Positions 10,444 through 21,535 of a DNA stretch of 64,000 bases are shown one piece after another (positions within the stretch are counted from its first letter, which is position 1; every line of letters begins with the position of its first letter). The position numbers and the translations under genes were made by a program. The notes below the pieces were generated by a model. The model saw only the letters and a program-made list of their open reading frames with translations, searched no databases and was not told the origin of the DNA. The stretch is from positions 6,314,902 to 6,378,901 of the forward strand of contig NC_087076.1 in the NCBI RefSeq assembly GCF_026151205.1, given 5' to 3'. The stretch is from Bolinopsis microptera. Its lineage: Eukaryota; Ctenophora; Tentaculata; Lobata; Bolinopsidae.

Positions 10444-13400
10444 AAAGAAACGACACCCTCGTGTACAAGATTGAGGAGACTCAGCAGTTTGACAGCGGTT
10501 CAGTTTGTGCTTGGATTACAACGAAATACCAAGGAAAGGTAAACGCATTCTTTCAATTGCCAGACCACTTTTGATTAGTTCAATGTTAAAATATTTTGGA
10601 ATATCATCAGAGTATAAGTATAAAATATAGTAACCAATACTGAAGTTGTGTTATTATCAGAACGTGGTTTACAGTATGGTAAAGACGGATAACACAGTTG
10701 TGTTAAAGCTCGTACTAGACGGACAGAATGATCACTTCGTCATCGGAGGGGCTCCAACTCATCTTACAGGTTATATTAATTGTGAATAATAACTGTAGTC
10801 CTGGTTACTGTTGTCAGGGGTAATGTGCCAGGGAAGGGGGGGGAGGGTCTGTAGTCCTGGTTACTGTTGTCAGGGGTAATGTGCCAGGGAAGGGGGGGGG
10901 GGGGGTCTGTAGTCCTGGTTACTGTTGTCGGGGGTAATGTGCCAGGGAAGGGGGGGGGGGGGGGGTCTGTAGTCCTGGTTACTGTTGTCAGGGGTAATGT
11001 GCCAGGGAAGGGGGGAGGGGGGTCTGTAGTCCTGGTTACTGTTGTCAGGGGTAATGTGCCAGGGAAGGGGGGGGGGGGTCTGTAGTCCTGGTTACTGTTG
11101 TCAGGGGTAATGTGCCAGGGAAGGGGGGGGGGGGTCTGTAGTCCTGGTTACTGTTGTCAGGGGCAATGTGCCAGGGAAGGGGGGGGGGGTCTGTAGTCCT
11201 GGTTACTGTTGTCAGGGGGAATGTGCCAGGGAAGGGGGGGTCTGTAGTCCTGGTTACTGTTGTCAGGGGCAATGTGCCAGGGAAGGGGGGGTCTGTAGTC
11301 CTGGTTACTGTTGTCAGGGGTAATGTGCCAGGGAAGGGGGGGTCTGTAGTCCTGGTTACTGTTGTCAGGGGCAATGTGCCAGGGAAGGGGGGGGGGGGGT
11401 CTGTAGTCCTGGTTACTGTTGTCAGGGGTGATGTGCCAGGGAAGGGGGGGGGGGTCTGTAGTCCTGGTTACTGTTGTCAGGGGTAATGTGCCAGGGAAGG
11501 GGGGGTCTGTAGTCCTGGTTACTGTTGTCAGGGGTAATGTGCCAGGGAAAGGGGGGGGGGGGTCTTATTTGGAGAGTAAGTTTCATCTACACTCCTTACT
11601 ATCTTATGGAATTAAACAAAAGTTTTCTTATTTTCTGATCTGCAGATAAGAATAGGCCTCAGTCTAGGCCCTAGGCCCACAATATTATTAGGATTGCGCT
11701 CAAAGTCTTCAGTAAGATGTCATATTGATGTGAGAAACTTAGACACTAAAACAGTCAACACTAGGATTTACTATTCAGGATATTCACAATAATACAGGCT
11801 ACATACATTTGGGCTACATTCCGTCCACTCTGGGTAGTTGCTCCAACCTTCGTCCACTGGACACAGAATACTTTAACTAACCAGGCGGAGGGATGCTCTT
11901 TTATTTTCAATATTTGTATCTACATTTTGTGTTACGAACCTTAAGGCTCGAATACCTAAATTTCTTGAGTGACGAAAGCAGCTAATACCAGCAGAATTCT
12001 CCTAATCGGACCAACATGAGCATTGTACGGGTAAAACGTTTGAAGTTTTGGAATCACATCTCACAAAACTGTTTAAGGTCTACCCCAGTGAAACTCTTTT
12101 CTGCTGTAAGCTTTCACTGGTGGCATTCATTTGTTTAACATATTGACAGTAAAACAGACAAAAGGTCGCGAGAAAATTATATCTTTGAACCTGAGCACTC
12201 AGATAATTTTCATTGGCCTGTTCAAAATTCGTATCATCAAGAAGTGTCTGTTTAGAAAAACACCTTCGAGTTTCTGTATGTTATAAAGTGAATGCTTTGC
12301 AATTATCTGTTTTATAGCACAGCAGAATACATCGTTTCACTTTCACCGTTACGTGGTGTTTGCACACGACACAATGTCCAGCTCTGCAAAATTCCTTCTA
12401 AAATTCCTTCTATAATTCTTGTCAACAACCTGAAACTCCCTGTTCATCTACCGCTGAGAAAGAGCCGGAGAATTGTTCTAGACCATCTAATACTGTATAT
12501 ATTTACACAGCATTTCCATTAGCACACATTAGTAACAGATTAGTAACATATTAGTAACAGATTAGCAACACATTAGTAACACACGAATACTATGTAAATT
12601 GGGCAATTTGGTAATCGCGCTGGGCACACTTGGGGCACACTTGGGGCACAAAATTGTATTTCCTGGGGCACAGTTGGGGCAAAAAGTTACTTGGGGCACA
12701 CTTGGGGCACACTTGGGGCAGAAGCAGTTGGGGCACAGTTGGGGCACAGTTGGGGCAAAAAAGTGACCTGAAGCACAGTTTTTGTAAACTAAACACACTT
12801 GGCCCCAAGTGCTCAAGTGTGCCCCAAGTGTGCCCCAAGTGTGCCCCAGGAAATACAATTTTGTGCCCCAAGTGTGCCCCAACTGTGCCCCAACTGTACC
12901 CCAAGTGTGCCCAGCGCGATTACCAAATTGCCGTAAATCGTAAACGAATAATAATAAAGTTGATTTTTGTACCTGTAAAATATTTCCCTAATAGAAATTG
13001 ATCTTTTCACTTGTCAATGTGTCCAGCCTTTAATATAGGGTCACATAAAGAGTTGGGGGAAATGGGACAGGTATTTACAAATTATGTTATTCTCAAATAC
13101 AGTAAAATAAATATAAACTCTACAATTAATGTTATTCCAGATTTTGGAATAAAGGACGGCTCAGCTCACAGACTGTGCCTAAACCTGGTGTACAGTCAAT
13201 ACGAGGTATTGGTGGATGGGGCTATGGTTCTAGCTGGCAATACCTTCAGTAGGGATACTCGGGGCATGGTACTTGAGGGTGTAATAACTTTAGGTGTGTA
13301 TTAACTTTATCAGTTTACTTATCTTCTAATTAAATCTATTAATCTTACAAATCCAGGTTTTAATGTGTACAAATCAGAGTTATTTGGTTCTTATATTGCC

Positions 13401-14403
13401 TGCTAAAGTAGGCATTAAGTATGCCTAATGATAACTAACTTGTGCCTGTAATAACTAACTAATTGTGCTAATTAACTAACTATATTAACTAACTAAATTA
13501 ATCAGGTGACAGTTTTATTGGCACGGTGGATAGTTTGGATATCTGGGATTCTACTGTCACAGCGGTAAGCTTATTTTAATACTAATTACGTCATCAGTAC
13601 TAGTGTCTAGCAACCTTGGTAAGTTAGGAATCGCTAACCTGTATTTGTGGTTGCGTCGTCTTAGATGGTCCTAATCGGACCAACATGAGCATTTTATGGG
13701 CCGAACTTAGATGCTTGGTTAGTATCTGAAGAATGCACGGCTCCCACCCTACACTTCAGCTGCGATTTGTTAGATTAAGTCTGACTTCTAAAGATATGAT
13801 ATTTGCAAGTGAAAGTGGAAAAGTTAGTTACTGATCAGTGATCAGGGCTCAGTGATCAGGGCTCAGGGCTCAGGGCTCAGTGATCAGGGCTCAGTGATCA
13901 GGGCTCAGTGATCAGGGCTCAGACTTTTCTTGAAACTTCTCACTCCTCATTCTTAATAGAGTCAAAACTCAAAATCAATAAAATATTCCCAGCGAACAGA
14001 TGTTTACTTCTCCAACGTTTATCACGCCTTCCCTGTTAACTTAATAGTGCAAAAAGTAGCAATAAGGAGATTGTTGTGCCTGGTCCAAACTGGACTATTT
14101 GCTTTTAACTTGTCATCAATACTGTGCAATTAAAGCTAAAAGTGCAATCATAGCAAAAGGTGTGGACATATAGCGACCAGAATATCCCAGGAACTAGGTT
14201 GTGCAGAATACTCTGCACAGCAAGCAAGTATAATCCAGTTTTTGTGTATTACATAATACGTTAAACAGCTTCCTTCACACTTCTCATCTCGTAGGGAGCC
14301 AGGATAACAAAGAGTCCGCTATATTCCCCTGGAAAGATCATACGCTGGAGTGACTTGTACACTAGCCGACCAAATGACGTACTCAAGCCAGCTGCTCTAT
14401 TTC
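10444..14403 (+). CDS. Pentraxin-like (LamG-fold) domain (5 exons)
   Basis: Exons 10444-10538, 10661-10769, 13141-13293, 13506-13564 and 14295-14403 join in consistent phase. Successive landmarks follow the pentraxin order: DSGSVCAWITTKYQGK and VVYSMVKTDN (first Cys strand), HRLCLNLVYSQYEVLVDGAM (second Cys, then V-D-G), VLEGVITLGGDSFIGTVDSL followed by DIWDS (F-x-G-x-V-x-x-x-x-I-W-D), and finally SPGKIIRWSDL. The two Cys are placed as in the family disulfide. Pentraxin domains occur in secreted proteins and adhesion GPCR ectodomains. The last exon ends in phase 1. A short terminal exon at 15036-15085 with stop TAG is possible, or the gene continues to the receptor exons after 33898. Confidence 0.8.
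10795..11565. repeat. Minisatellite of about 50-60 bp with variable G runs, 14 copies
   Basis: Each unit contains GTCTGTAGTCCTGGTTACTG, TTGTCAGGGG, ATGTGCCAGGGAA and a run of 6 to about 17 G. Unit length varies mainly by the G run. The array begins right after the exon ending at 10769, in the intron of the pentraxin domain. Multiple G runs on one strand could form G-quadruplexes. Confidence 0.93.
11566..12601 (+). other. Intron sequence without recognised features
   Basis: No exon is supported. A short dispersed repeat at about 11999-12030 (CCTAATCGGACCAACATGAG) recurs at about 13669-13700 in a later intron. Confidence 0.5.
12602..12932. mobile_element. Foldback/MITE-like element with internal 11-bp repeats
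   Basis: The ends are inverted: GGCAATTTGGTAATCGCGCT at 12602 matches AGCGCGATTACCAAATTGCC ending 12932. Much of the interior is also inverted, with TGGGGCACACT repeats on the left and AGTGTGCCCCA repeats on the right. The flanks GTAAATTG (12594-12601) and GTAAATCG (12933-12940) look like an 8-bp target duplication with one mismatch. It has no coding capacity and is inserted in the intron between 10769 and 13141. Confidence 0.8.
13835..13925. repeat. AGTGATCAGGGCTC short tandem repeat
   Basis: Several copies of a 14-bp unit, some shortened to AGGGCTC. It lies in the intron before the exon at 14295. Confidence 0.85.
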
Positions 14404-15513
14404 GTAAGTAGTCTGTCAGTTTACACAGTTTTTAAGAATTCCTACGTAATTCCTCAGTACTCCTCTGACGGGGGTGACTGGTGAGCACACGCTGTGGTTG
14501 ATAAACTGCCAGCTTCCTCTTTTGTAATTGTTTTGACATTGGTGGTGAAGGGTGAAATGAGATTTGTCTGGTTGCTACTTAGAGCGATGATTTAAGAGCT
14601 GCTGGGTGTGATTCGCAGATGTTTGGCTGCTAATCACAAATCATCAAAACGATCCGAAAGCGGATACAGCATGGAATCCGCTTAATGTAAGGCGCGGTAA
14701 ATTTTTTATTACTTAAATCTAAACTTCATAACTCACCATGACGGCAATGCGCGCGCAGCTGCGCGCGTATTCTCTAGTTGTTCGGAAATGGAGCAAGTTT
14801 TTAGTAGCCCGACCTGCGGAATTCGACGTGAACTTAAATTAATTATAAATCGGCTCAACATCTAAATTGATATTAAACTATTCCAATCAAAATGTTATGA
14901 CCCGCCCTATGAAGTGAACTGCGTAGAAGCCACTTTAAGGCAACCAAGCCTGAAATATCTGGTTTTCAACAAAATTGTATGAAGTTGTGAGATAACGGAT
15001 GTATTGTTTTTTGTATATTAGAGCTTTAGCCACAGGTAGGTTGGTCTGCACGGAGCCCCACAGTTTCAATTCCTTGTGTAACTAGCCGTACAGCAAGGAA
15101 ATCCACTGTGCTCGCCAGGTTAGGCACATAACCAACACTACCCTGATAAGGTTAGCTATATACTATGGTTTTCTCGAAAGTATTTCCTTGTATTTGACTT
15201 TCGTCAAGAAAGTACTCTTACTTTCGGTTCAGATGTTATATAAGCTAGCCTTTATGTGGTCCGCAGGGCGGAGCAACCGCCACACACTCCTCACTGCCCG
15301 CTGGTGATGTTTCATAATTTTGTTTCACTTGATTGCTGGATTAATTTTGTTGCTGGCTGATGCGGGTTTTGACTGAGCGGGCTCACACTTTCGCACAATC
15401 TAGTATCACAAAAGCTGATTAAGACAATATAAAACTGTTGTTAGTTTGTTATAAAACAGTATTCTCAATCAACTCAATTATATTTCCACAATCACGAATT
15501 AACAATGTACGGT
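14404..15513. other. Region between plus and minus genes
   Basis: It holds a perfect CG-rich palindrome at 14750-14767 (CGCGCGCAGCTGCGCGCG). A possible last exon of the pentraxin gene lies at 15036-15085, where acceptor GCCACAG leads to RLVCTEPHSFNSLCN and stop. The second is weak. Otherwise nothing is recognised. Confidence 0.45.
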
Positions 15514-16971
15514 TTACCGTCGTAACCAAAACTTTCTATACACTGAACGAAACGCCGCAATATTGAAATTGGTGGTATAACAATAATACAAATGGGGACT
15601 AATCATGGGTACTGCTCTCTCCTGGTAAACTTTACCCTTTACAGCCATGAACGACCTCATTCCGTCTGATTCCTCGATAATGTTTTTAGTTTTATTGAAC
15701 AGACCCTCGGGGGTAAGTTCATTGAGACGAAAGATTTGTCCGAATGACCGGTAGGTTAAGAATTTAGGCTCAATTCTAAGTCTTGTATAATAATCTAGCC
15801 AAGTATGATAAGTAAAGATGTCCTTCAGTTTCCTCTCGTTACCATGGTTCTGAATGACTGCAATGCCATAAGATGGTTGGCCACTGTATATGGGGGAGAC
15901 ACTGGGGAAGGTGAAGGTTGCCATGTCAACGCCAGAGTTCCTCTCCACAACAAACGTGTCCTGGTGCTCGTGCCCAAATAACATGGCAATAACCTTCTCA
16001 TGGTGTCTCCGGTAGATCTCTCTGAAGTTCTCGAAATATTCCAGCCTCCAGGAAACCTTGGCCACCTTGTTGTGGTACAAGGCGTACAATGACAAGGTAG
16101 GGGGAATGTGGCCGATGATGACCACTCTGCCGGTCACTGCGTCAAGAGTGTCGCTGAGCCACTGTAAGTGTGAGACCGCGTATTCTCGTTGAGAGCTCCG
16201 GTCCTGCACACTAGCAGAAAACAGGTTAGTGTTGAGGGAAATGACTGTGAACTTATCTGCGAACAATGCGGAGTAGTACCCCCCGTACATGAAGATCTCC
16301 CTGAAATTATCAGGAAGTGTAACTTTGTGACCCCTGGTGATTGCAGGCTCGAACATTTTCAGCAGGGAAGTGTACCAGCTAATGTCAGGGACGGTGTTAT
16401 GAGCGGGGAGGTCGTTGTTCCCTACAGTCGGGAACACGGGAGTGGAGGGGAAGTGGTGTTGGAACTGTTTGAAGACTGAGCTGATGGAGTCCAGAGTGAC
16501 CTTGTAGTCCCAGGTGTCAGCAGGCTGGTGCTGTGCAGCGTCCCCTAACATCACCAACACTCTGCTTTTAGATCCCGGCAGCTTGGTAACCATGTCCTTC
16601 AGAGTGAGGTTGAGGAGCCCCAGAGTTGAGTCACAACCGAACACGCCGTACTCACTGCTGGACTGGCCCACACACTCGTCAGGGTGCAGGTTGAGGTGGA
16701 TGTCTGATATGAGGCCCAGTAGAGTGTCCTGTGGTCCTGGTTCCATCACCCCCTCTCTCCCCATATTGTCACACCATGGTCTCCTGATGGGCCACCTGAT
16801 CAGACAGAAGAGAACAGCAGTCAGCAGACACACCAGCCCCGCCAGTGTTGAGATGGTGAAGCGAGTAGGAGTGCAGCACTGTGTCTTCGGTTCGTCAGAG
16901 GGCAGCAGCTGCTCCCTCTCCTCCTGCTCCCTCTCTCCTATCTGGATCAGCTTGTAGTTCCCGCCACTCAT
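15514..16971 (-). CDS. Type II membrane acid-sphingomyelinase/endopolyphosphatase-like phosphoesterase
   Basis: Single-exon gene of 485 residues. An approximately 36-residue Glu-rich cytoplasmic head precedes one membrane segment (residues about 37-58), so the catalytic domain should face the lumen or outside. All five calcineurin-type metal motifs are present: SDIH (89-92), GDAAQH (143-148), GNND (184-187), GHIPP (287-291) and GHEHQD (333-338). The FGCDS element (111-115) matches the acid-sphingomyelinase family, which includes SMPDL3 phosphodiesterases and yeast-type endopolyphosphatase, also type II. GNND rather than GNHD favours the endopolyphosphatase-like branch, but the substrate is unproven. 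The saposin domain of true acid sphingomyelinase is absent. The first ATG is used; the protein ends KFWLRR. The lack of introns suggests retroposition or ancestral intron loss. Confidence 0.88.
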   Translation of the reverse strand: MSGGNYKLIQIGEREQEEREQLLPSDEPKTQCCTPTRFTISTLAGLVCLLTAVLFCLIRWPIRRPWCDNMGREGVMEPGPQDTLLGLISDIHLNLHPDECVGQSSSEYGVFGCDSTLGLLNLTLKDMVTKLPGSKSRVLVMLGDAAQHQPADTWDYKVTLDSISSVFKQFQHHFPSTPVFPTVGNNDLPAHNTVPDISWYTSLLKMFEPAITRGHKVTLPDNFREIFMYGGYYSALFADKFTVISLNTNLFSASVQDRSSQREYAVSHLQWLSDTLDAVTGRVVIIGHIPPTLSLYALYHNKVAKVSWRLEYFENFREIYRRHHEKVIAMLFGHEHQDTFVVERNSGVDMATFTFPSVSPIYSGQPSYGIAVIQNHGNERKLKDIFTYHTWLDYYTRLRIEPKFLTYRSFGQIFRLNELTPEGLFNKTKNIIEESDGMRSFMAVKGKVYQERAVPMISPHLYYCYTTNFNIAAFRSVYRKFWLRR

Positions 16972-19283
16972 GTTGTGTGTGTAGGTGAGGTTACTTCATC
17001 AACCAGCTCTTGTTACATCTTTCTGTGGGGACGGGTACTCATTACTAGTATACAGCAGGTTTAATTTGATCGTGTAAACTAGCAAACTACTTAAAGTAGA
17101 GTGTTAGAAGTACCTCTCTTCTCTGCACTGGAAGGAAAATATTGCAGGTATAATTTAATTCTCTGTGAAATATGGTTATTTTAGAAAATGGCAGTTTCAA
17201 TACAAGCTTTGAACTCCAACTGTGGGGTTTGTCTTGCGAAACATCAAACAAGGGTTTCTAAATTCTATCTAAATGAATGTGGCTTCTGTAGAGCAAAATG
17301 GCCAATCAAAAATATCTAAACACGTACAATACATAAACACGTACAATAGGAGGTTTGCGAAGATAGAGAACAGTCTCGAAAAACATCAACCTATACGGCA
17401 CATTTATCTACTGTACAGTATTAAGTATTATAAGTAGTAACACAAACACAACTTGAAACCGCTGATAAAGACAAATAACAGTACGAAAAGGTGGTTAATA
17501 AGACATCTGCTATAACCCTCATCGAATGACGCTCACACACTGCACGAGCCTATTCATTGACTTAACATTACAAATAATTAGTAATTAGTGTACAATTGTG
17601 CAATATTTTGACTATTCATTACATAAATAAGTGTACAATATGCAGAGTTGTGACTGTATAATTTATATGTAATGTTGGATGTTCGGAGCCTATAATCTTA
17701 AAACGGAGAAAAAGGAATGAGAATGTAACGATAGAAAAGTGCTAAGAGACAGAACCAAATACACAGTCGTACACTCTACAAATACAGGAGAGACAGAACC
17801 AAATACACAGTCGTACACTCTACAAATACAGGAGAGACAGAACCAAATACACAGTCGTACACTCTACAAATACAGGAGAGATTGATTGTATAGAAATATG
17901 CAAGCTTTTCTTACTTGTTGGTGTGGTTGCCTCAATACTGAGTACCCAATAACACAACTGTAACAACTAGATGTAGGTTACGATCTCAAACTAAATACAA
18001 TAAAAACAACACTACATTAGTAAAATACACAGTAGACTACAGACTATAGAGCCTCTCTAAGCTGCTTCATTTAAGGGACCAGCATTTCCTAAAATGTACA
18101 GTCAACATATTCAGTGCAATTGTGCAATCTCCAGGGTGCCTAATGAAGTGATAGTCTTGCACTGTACAGCTGTAAAGTTGGAGATAATGACATGGCATCT
18201 ACTTTTACAGTAGGAATAAGGGCGGTAGTTGAGTGTGTCCCATATCCTAGCTCCCTGCCTAATTATCCGGTATATATTCCACTTCTGGACTTATGTGGCA
18301 AGTTTTGCTCCCGAAACAAAAACAATTTTATCGGACAAAAGATTTAAAATGATTCATAAAGCATACAGGAAACAACAATGAACAATGGTCACAAAAATTT
18401 GGGAAAACATACAAATTACCGTTTATCAGTGATATCTGATAAGTCTGATTGCAGGCTGGCTATCTTAATATTAATTATGAGGAGATAAGAAATGTCATTC
18501 GTTGGAAATGAAATTTCTCAAAACATATTATATATATAAGCCATATAATCTGTACTAATAATCTCAAGTTGTGTGTTCGTTCGTTCGCGTGTAATTTCCT
18601 AGTGGCTTAATCAAGAAAACGGTTAGAGTTATGGACTGGTTTTTTCGGTAGATAAGAGTGCCGACAAAACTCAGACCAAGCCAAATGATTAAGGTTTTTT
18701 AAATCGACCGGTGGTAAGTGATTTAATTGATCATTCTGTGACCCAAATGTGATACTTAAACTGTCTCAACTACTCTCCCTCTTTCCCACTCTCGCTCTTT
18801 CTCCCTCATAACAGATTTGCTAATTAGGTAATTTGATAGTAGACCTCAAGATTCCCTATCAAGTATTACTATTAGATACGTGAGGGGCACTCTGAATTAA
18901 ATTGCGGTCTGTTTGGACTGAGTGACTTCATACTTTCGCACCTGTTTAACTACGAAAATGTGATGCATGTTTTCGAATATAATAGGCGGGTTTATACTTT
19001 TGTCCCGGCCGTTGGCACGGGTTACACTAGTTATGTCATAATGTCAACATCTTGAAAAGTTCAGACAAATGCATTCAAATTAGATAAATCAGTCCTTTTT
19101 AGAAACTTAACATTCTATAGCAGTATCCTCTTAGTCCGCCATAATTTTTGGTCCCCGTCATTTTTCGTATGACTCTTATAGCAATCTGCACCGATTTTGA
19201 AGCCACCATAAATTTTAAGTTCATCTTAACCAGGATCGTAACATTGGACCTCACACCAACATACCAGCCATTCCACTCATACC
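16972..19283. other. Intergenic DNA without recognised gene
   Basis: It contains a 44-bp unit repeated three times at about 17747-17880 (ACAGAACCAAATACACAGTC core). An AT-rich stretch with TATATATATA lies near 18525. The GTTCGTTCGTTCGCGTGTAA section at about 18573 has a transposon-like look, but I could not define ends. Confidence 0.5.
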
Positions 19284-20577
19284 AATCTCTCAGAACATTC
19301 ACAGGGAATATTTTACATCTCAGATTTTCTTTCTATAGACCAAAGTACAATCCTTAACTACGATATGTTCATTAACAAGTGGGAGTTGTCTCCAAATACT
19401 ATTTCCAAAACTGAGTACTGTAACATTATCATGGGGATACGGAGATATAACTGCCCCACTATTAACTCAAGGAATATTGAGTTTGTTGACTCAAATATAA
19501 AACTTAAATTTTTACATTCTGTTACTGGACAGGTGAAGGGAAGTAAAATTCGGGATAAAATGTACGACTCTATCTGCCCAAACGAGCTGTCCCCATTACG
19601 TCAATGGGTTATTGACCTAAATAATCAACCAATAGATTGGGCGGTCGTTCTTAGCAACCTATTTTTCTTAGTATCTAAAAATTTTAAGTTGATTCAATTT
19701 CAGTACAAGCTTTTAATGAGGATCACGACGTGTAGATACATGAGACACAAAATGAAAATTGTTACAGATACTCCCATGTGTAGCCTGTGTAACACATACT
19801 TAGAAACAATCCCTCATATCTATCTCCATTGTATCCACACAAATAGCTTCATCACAATACTTGAAGACTTTATAAAAAGGAAAATCGATAGAAATTACAA
19901 AGACCCCAATAAAATTAATTTTATAGTTTGTAATCACACTTCACAAATTATAAATTATTTTAATATTGTTGCCAAATGGTACATTAGCAAAAGATTTCAG
20001 GCAGGGGACATGCCGATCTGGCAGGGATATATCAAACTTCTTTAACTTTCACTTACTGGTGACAAAATAGGCCACAAAAGTTCTATTGTGTCGATCTTGG
20101 CCGATTAGGGCAAATTGTCCACCCCATTTATATTGCTGTCTTTGTTATTTATTATCAATGGTTATTGTTACTATCCTACAGTACTACTAACTGTTTTTTT
20201 GTAGTACATGCCCTGCTTCCTTCCATTCCTAAACTACCTTACAAGCTCTTCCTCTTTTACACCCTTTTCAATCACTTCATTTCACTCATTCACTTCATAT
20301 CTAATTACCACAGTATCTGCCAAAACCAACATGGCCCATGTGGAAGGGGGCCTTGACGTTGTTGACCGCTTGGCCCTGCATCCCAAGCTGACGGTCGGCC
20401 TCCACTCTCTAAAAACATACCTTCAGTGAAGGCAGATGGTCAGCAAATAGCGATGCTAGGGCTTGGTGTGAACAAATCTTGACCTACTTTCACACCTTAG
20501 GGACGACTCTCGCAAATGCGAGAGTAATGACCCCGGGGAGGGCCCCATTGGTTTTAGTAGGTTGCATTTTATATAGA

Positions 20578-20614
<37 letters not shown>

Positions 20615-20624
20615 CTCAGAACAT
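19284..20624 (+). mobile_element. 5'-truncated LINE insertion with poly(A) and 15-bp target duplication
   Basis: AATCTCTCAGAACAT occurs at 19284-19298 and again at 20610-20624, directly after 28 A residues at 20583-20610. Between them lies the end of a non-LTR retrotransposon ORF2 and a 3' untranslated region of about 540 bp. The duplication plus poly(A) is the hallmark of target-primed reverse transcription. The perfect duplication indicates a fairly recent insertion. Confidence 0.9.
19365..20045 (+). pseudogene. LINE ORF2 C-terminal fragment (RT tail and CCHC-like finger)
   Basis: 226-residue open frame inside the LINE copy. QYKLLMRITTCRYMRHKMKI, then MCSLCNTYLETIPHIYLHC, fits the C-terminal region of L1/Tx1-type ORF2 (K-x-L-x-R-x-x-T, then C-x2-C-x7-H-x4-C). 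The reverse transcriptase catalytic YADD region and endonuclease are missing through 5' truncation. It cannot be active alone. The frame is intact, consistent with a young copy. Confidence 0.8.
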
Positions 20625-20696
20625 AATTTGGATATTAACAATTGTTCGAATAAACATCATATCCCAAATACACAAAATAGCTTAATCATATAAACA

Positions 20697-21535
20697 TTTA
20701 TAAAACACTGGCCACGTGATTACAAAACACTGGCCACGTGATTACAAAACACTGGCCACGTGATTACAAAACACTAACCACGTGATTACAAAACACTAAC
20801 CACGTGATTACAAAACACTGGCCACGTGATTACAAAACACTGGCCACGTGATTACAAAACACTAACCACGTGATTACAAAACACTAACCACGTGATTACA
20901 AAACACTAACCACGTGATTACAAAACACTGGCCACGTGATTACAAAACACTGGCCACGTGGTTACAAAACACTGGCCACGTGATTACAAAACACTGGCCA
21001 CGTGATTACAAAACACTGGCCACGTGATTACAAAACACTGGCCACGTGATTACAAAACACTAACCACGTGATTACAAAACACTGGCCACGTGATTACAAA
21101 ACACTAACCACGTGATTACAAAACACTGGCCACGTGATTACAAAACACTGGCCACGTGATTACAAAACACTGGCCACGTGATTACAAAACACTGGCCACG
21201 TGATTACAAAACACTGGCCACGTGATTACAAACCACTGACCACGTGATTACAAAACACTGACCACGTGATTACAAAACACTGGCCACGTGATTACAAAAC
21301 ACTGGCCACGTGATTACAAAACACTGGCCACGTGATTACAAAACACTGGCCACGTGATTACAAAACACTGGCCACGTGATTACAAAACACTGACCACGTG
21401 ATTACAAAACACTGGCCACGTGATTACAAAACACTGACCACGTGATTACAAAACACTGGCCACGTGATTACAAAACACTGGCCACGTGATTACAAAACAC
21501 TAACCACGTGATTACAAAACACTGACCACGTGACC
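20697..21535. repeat. 22-bp minisatellite, about 38 copies, each with a CACGTG E-box
   Basis: Unit ACAAAACACTGGCCACGTGA plus TT, with TGGCC/TAACC/TGACC variants. Every copy keeps CACGTG apart from rare changes. The right end runs into the 3' coding end of the minus-strand GPCR and supplies its final codons and stop. Confidence 0.96.

Noticed and set aside
16189-16957. Two plus-strand frames
   Set aside because: Shadows antisense to the phosphoesterase, which has all five catalytic motifs.
18573-18720. Possible start of another transposon (GTTCGTTCGTTCGCG...)
   Set aside because: No inverted or direct ends, target duplication or coding remnant could be identified.
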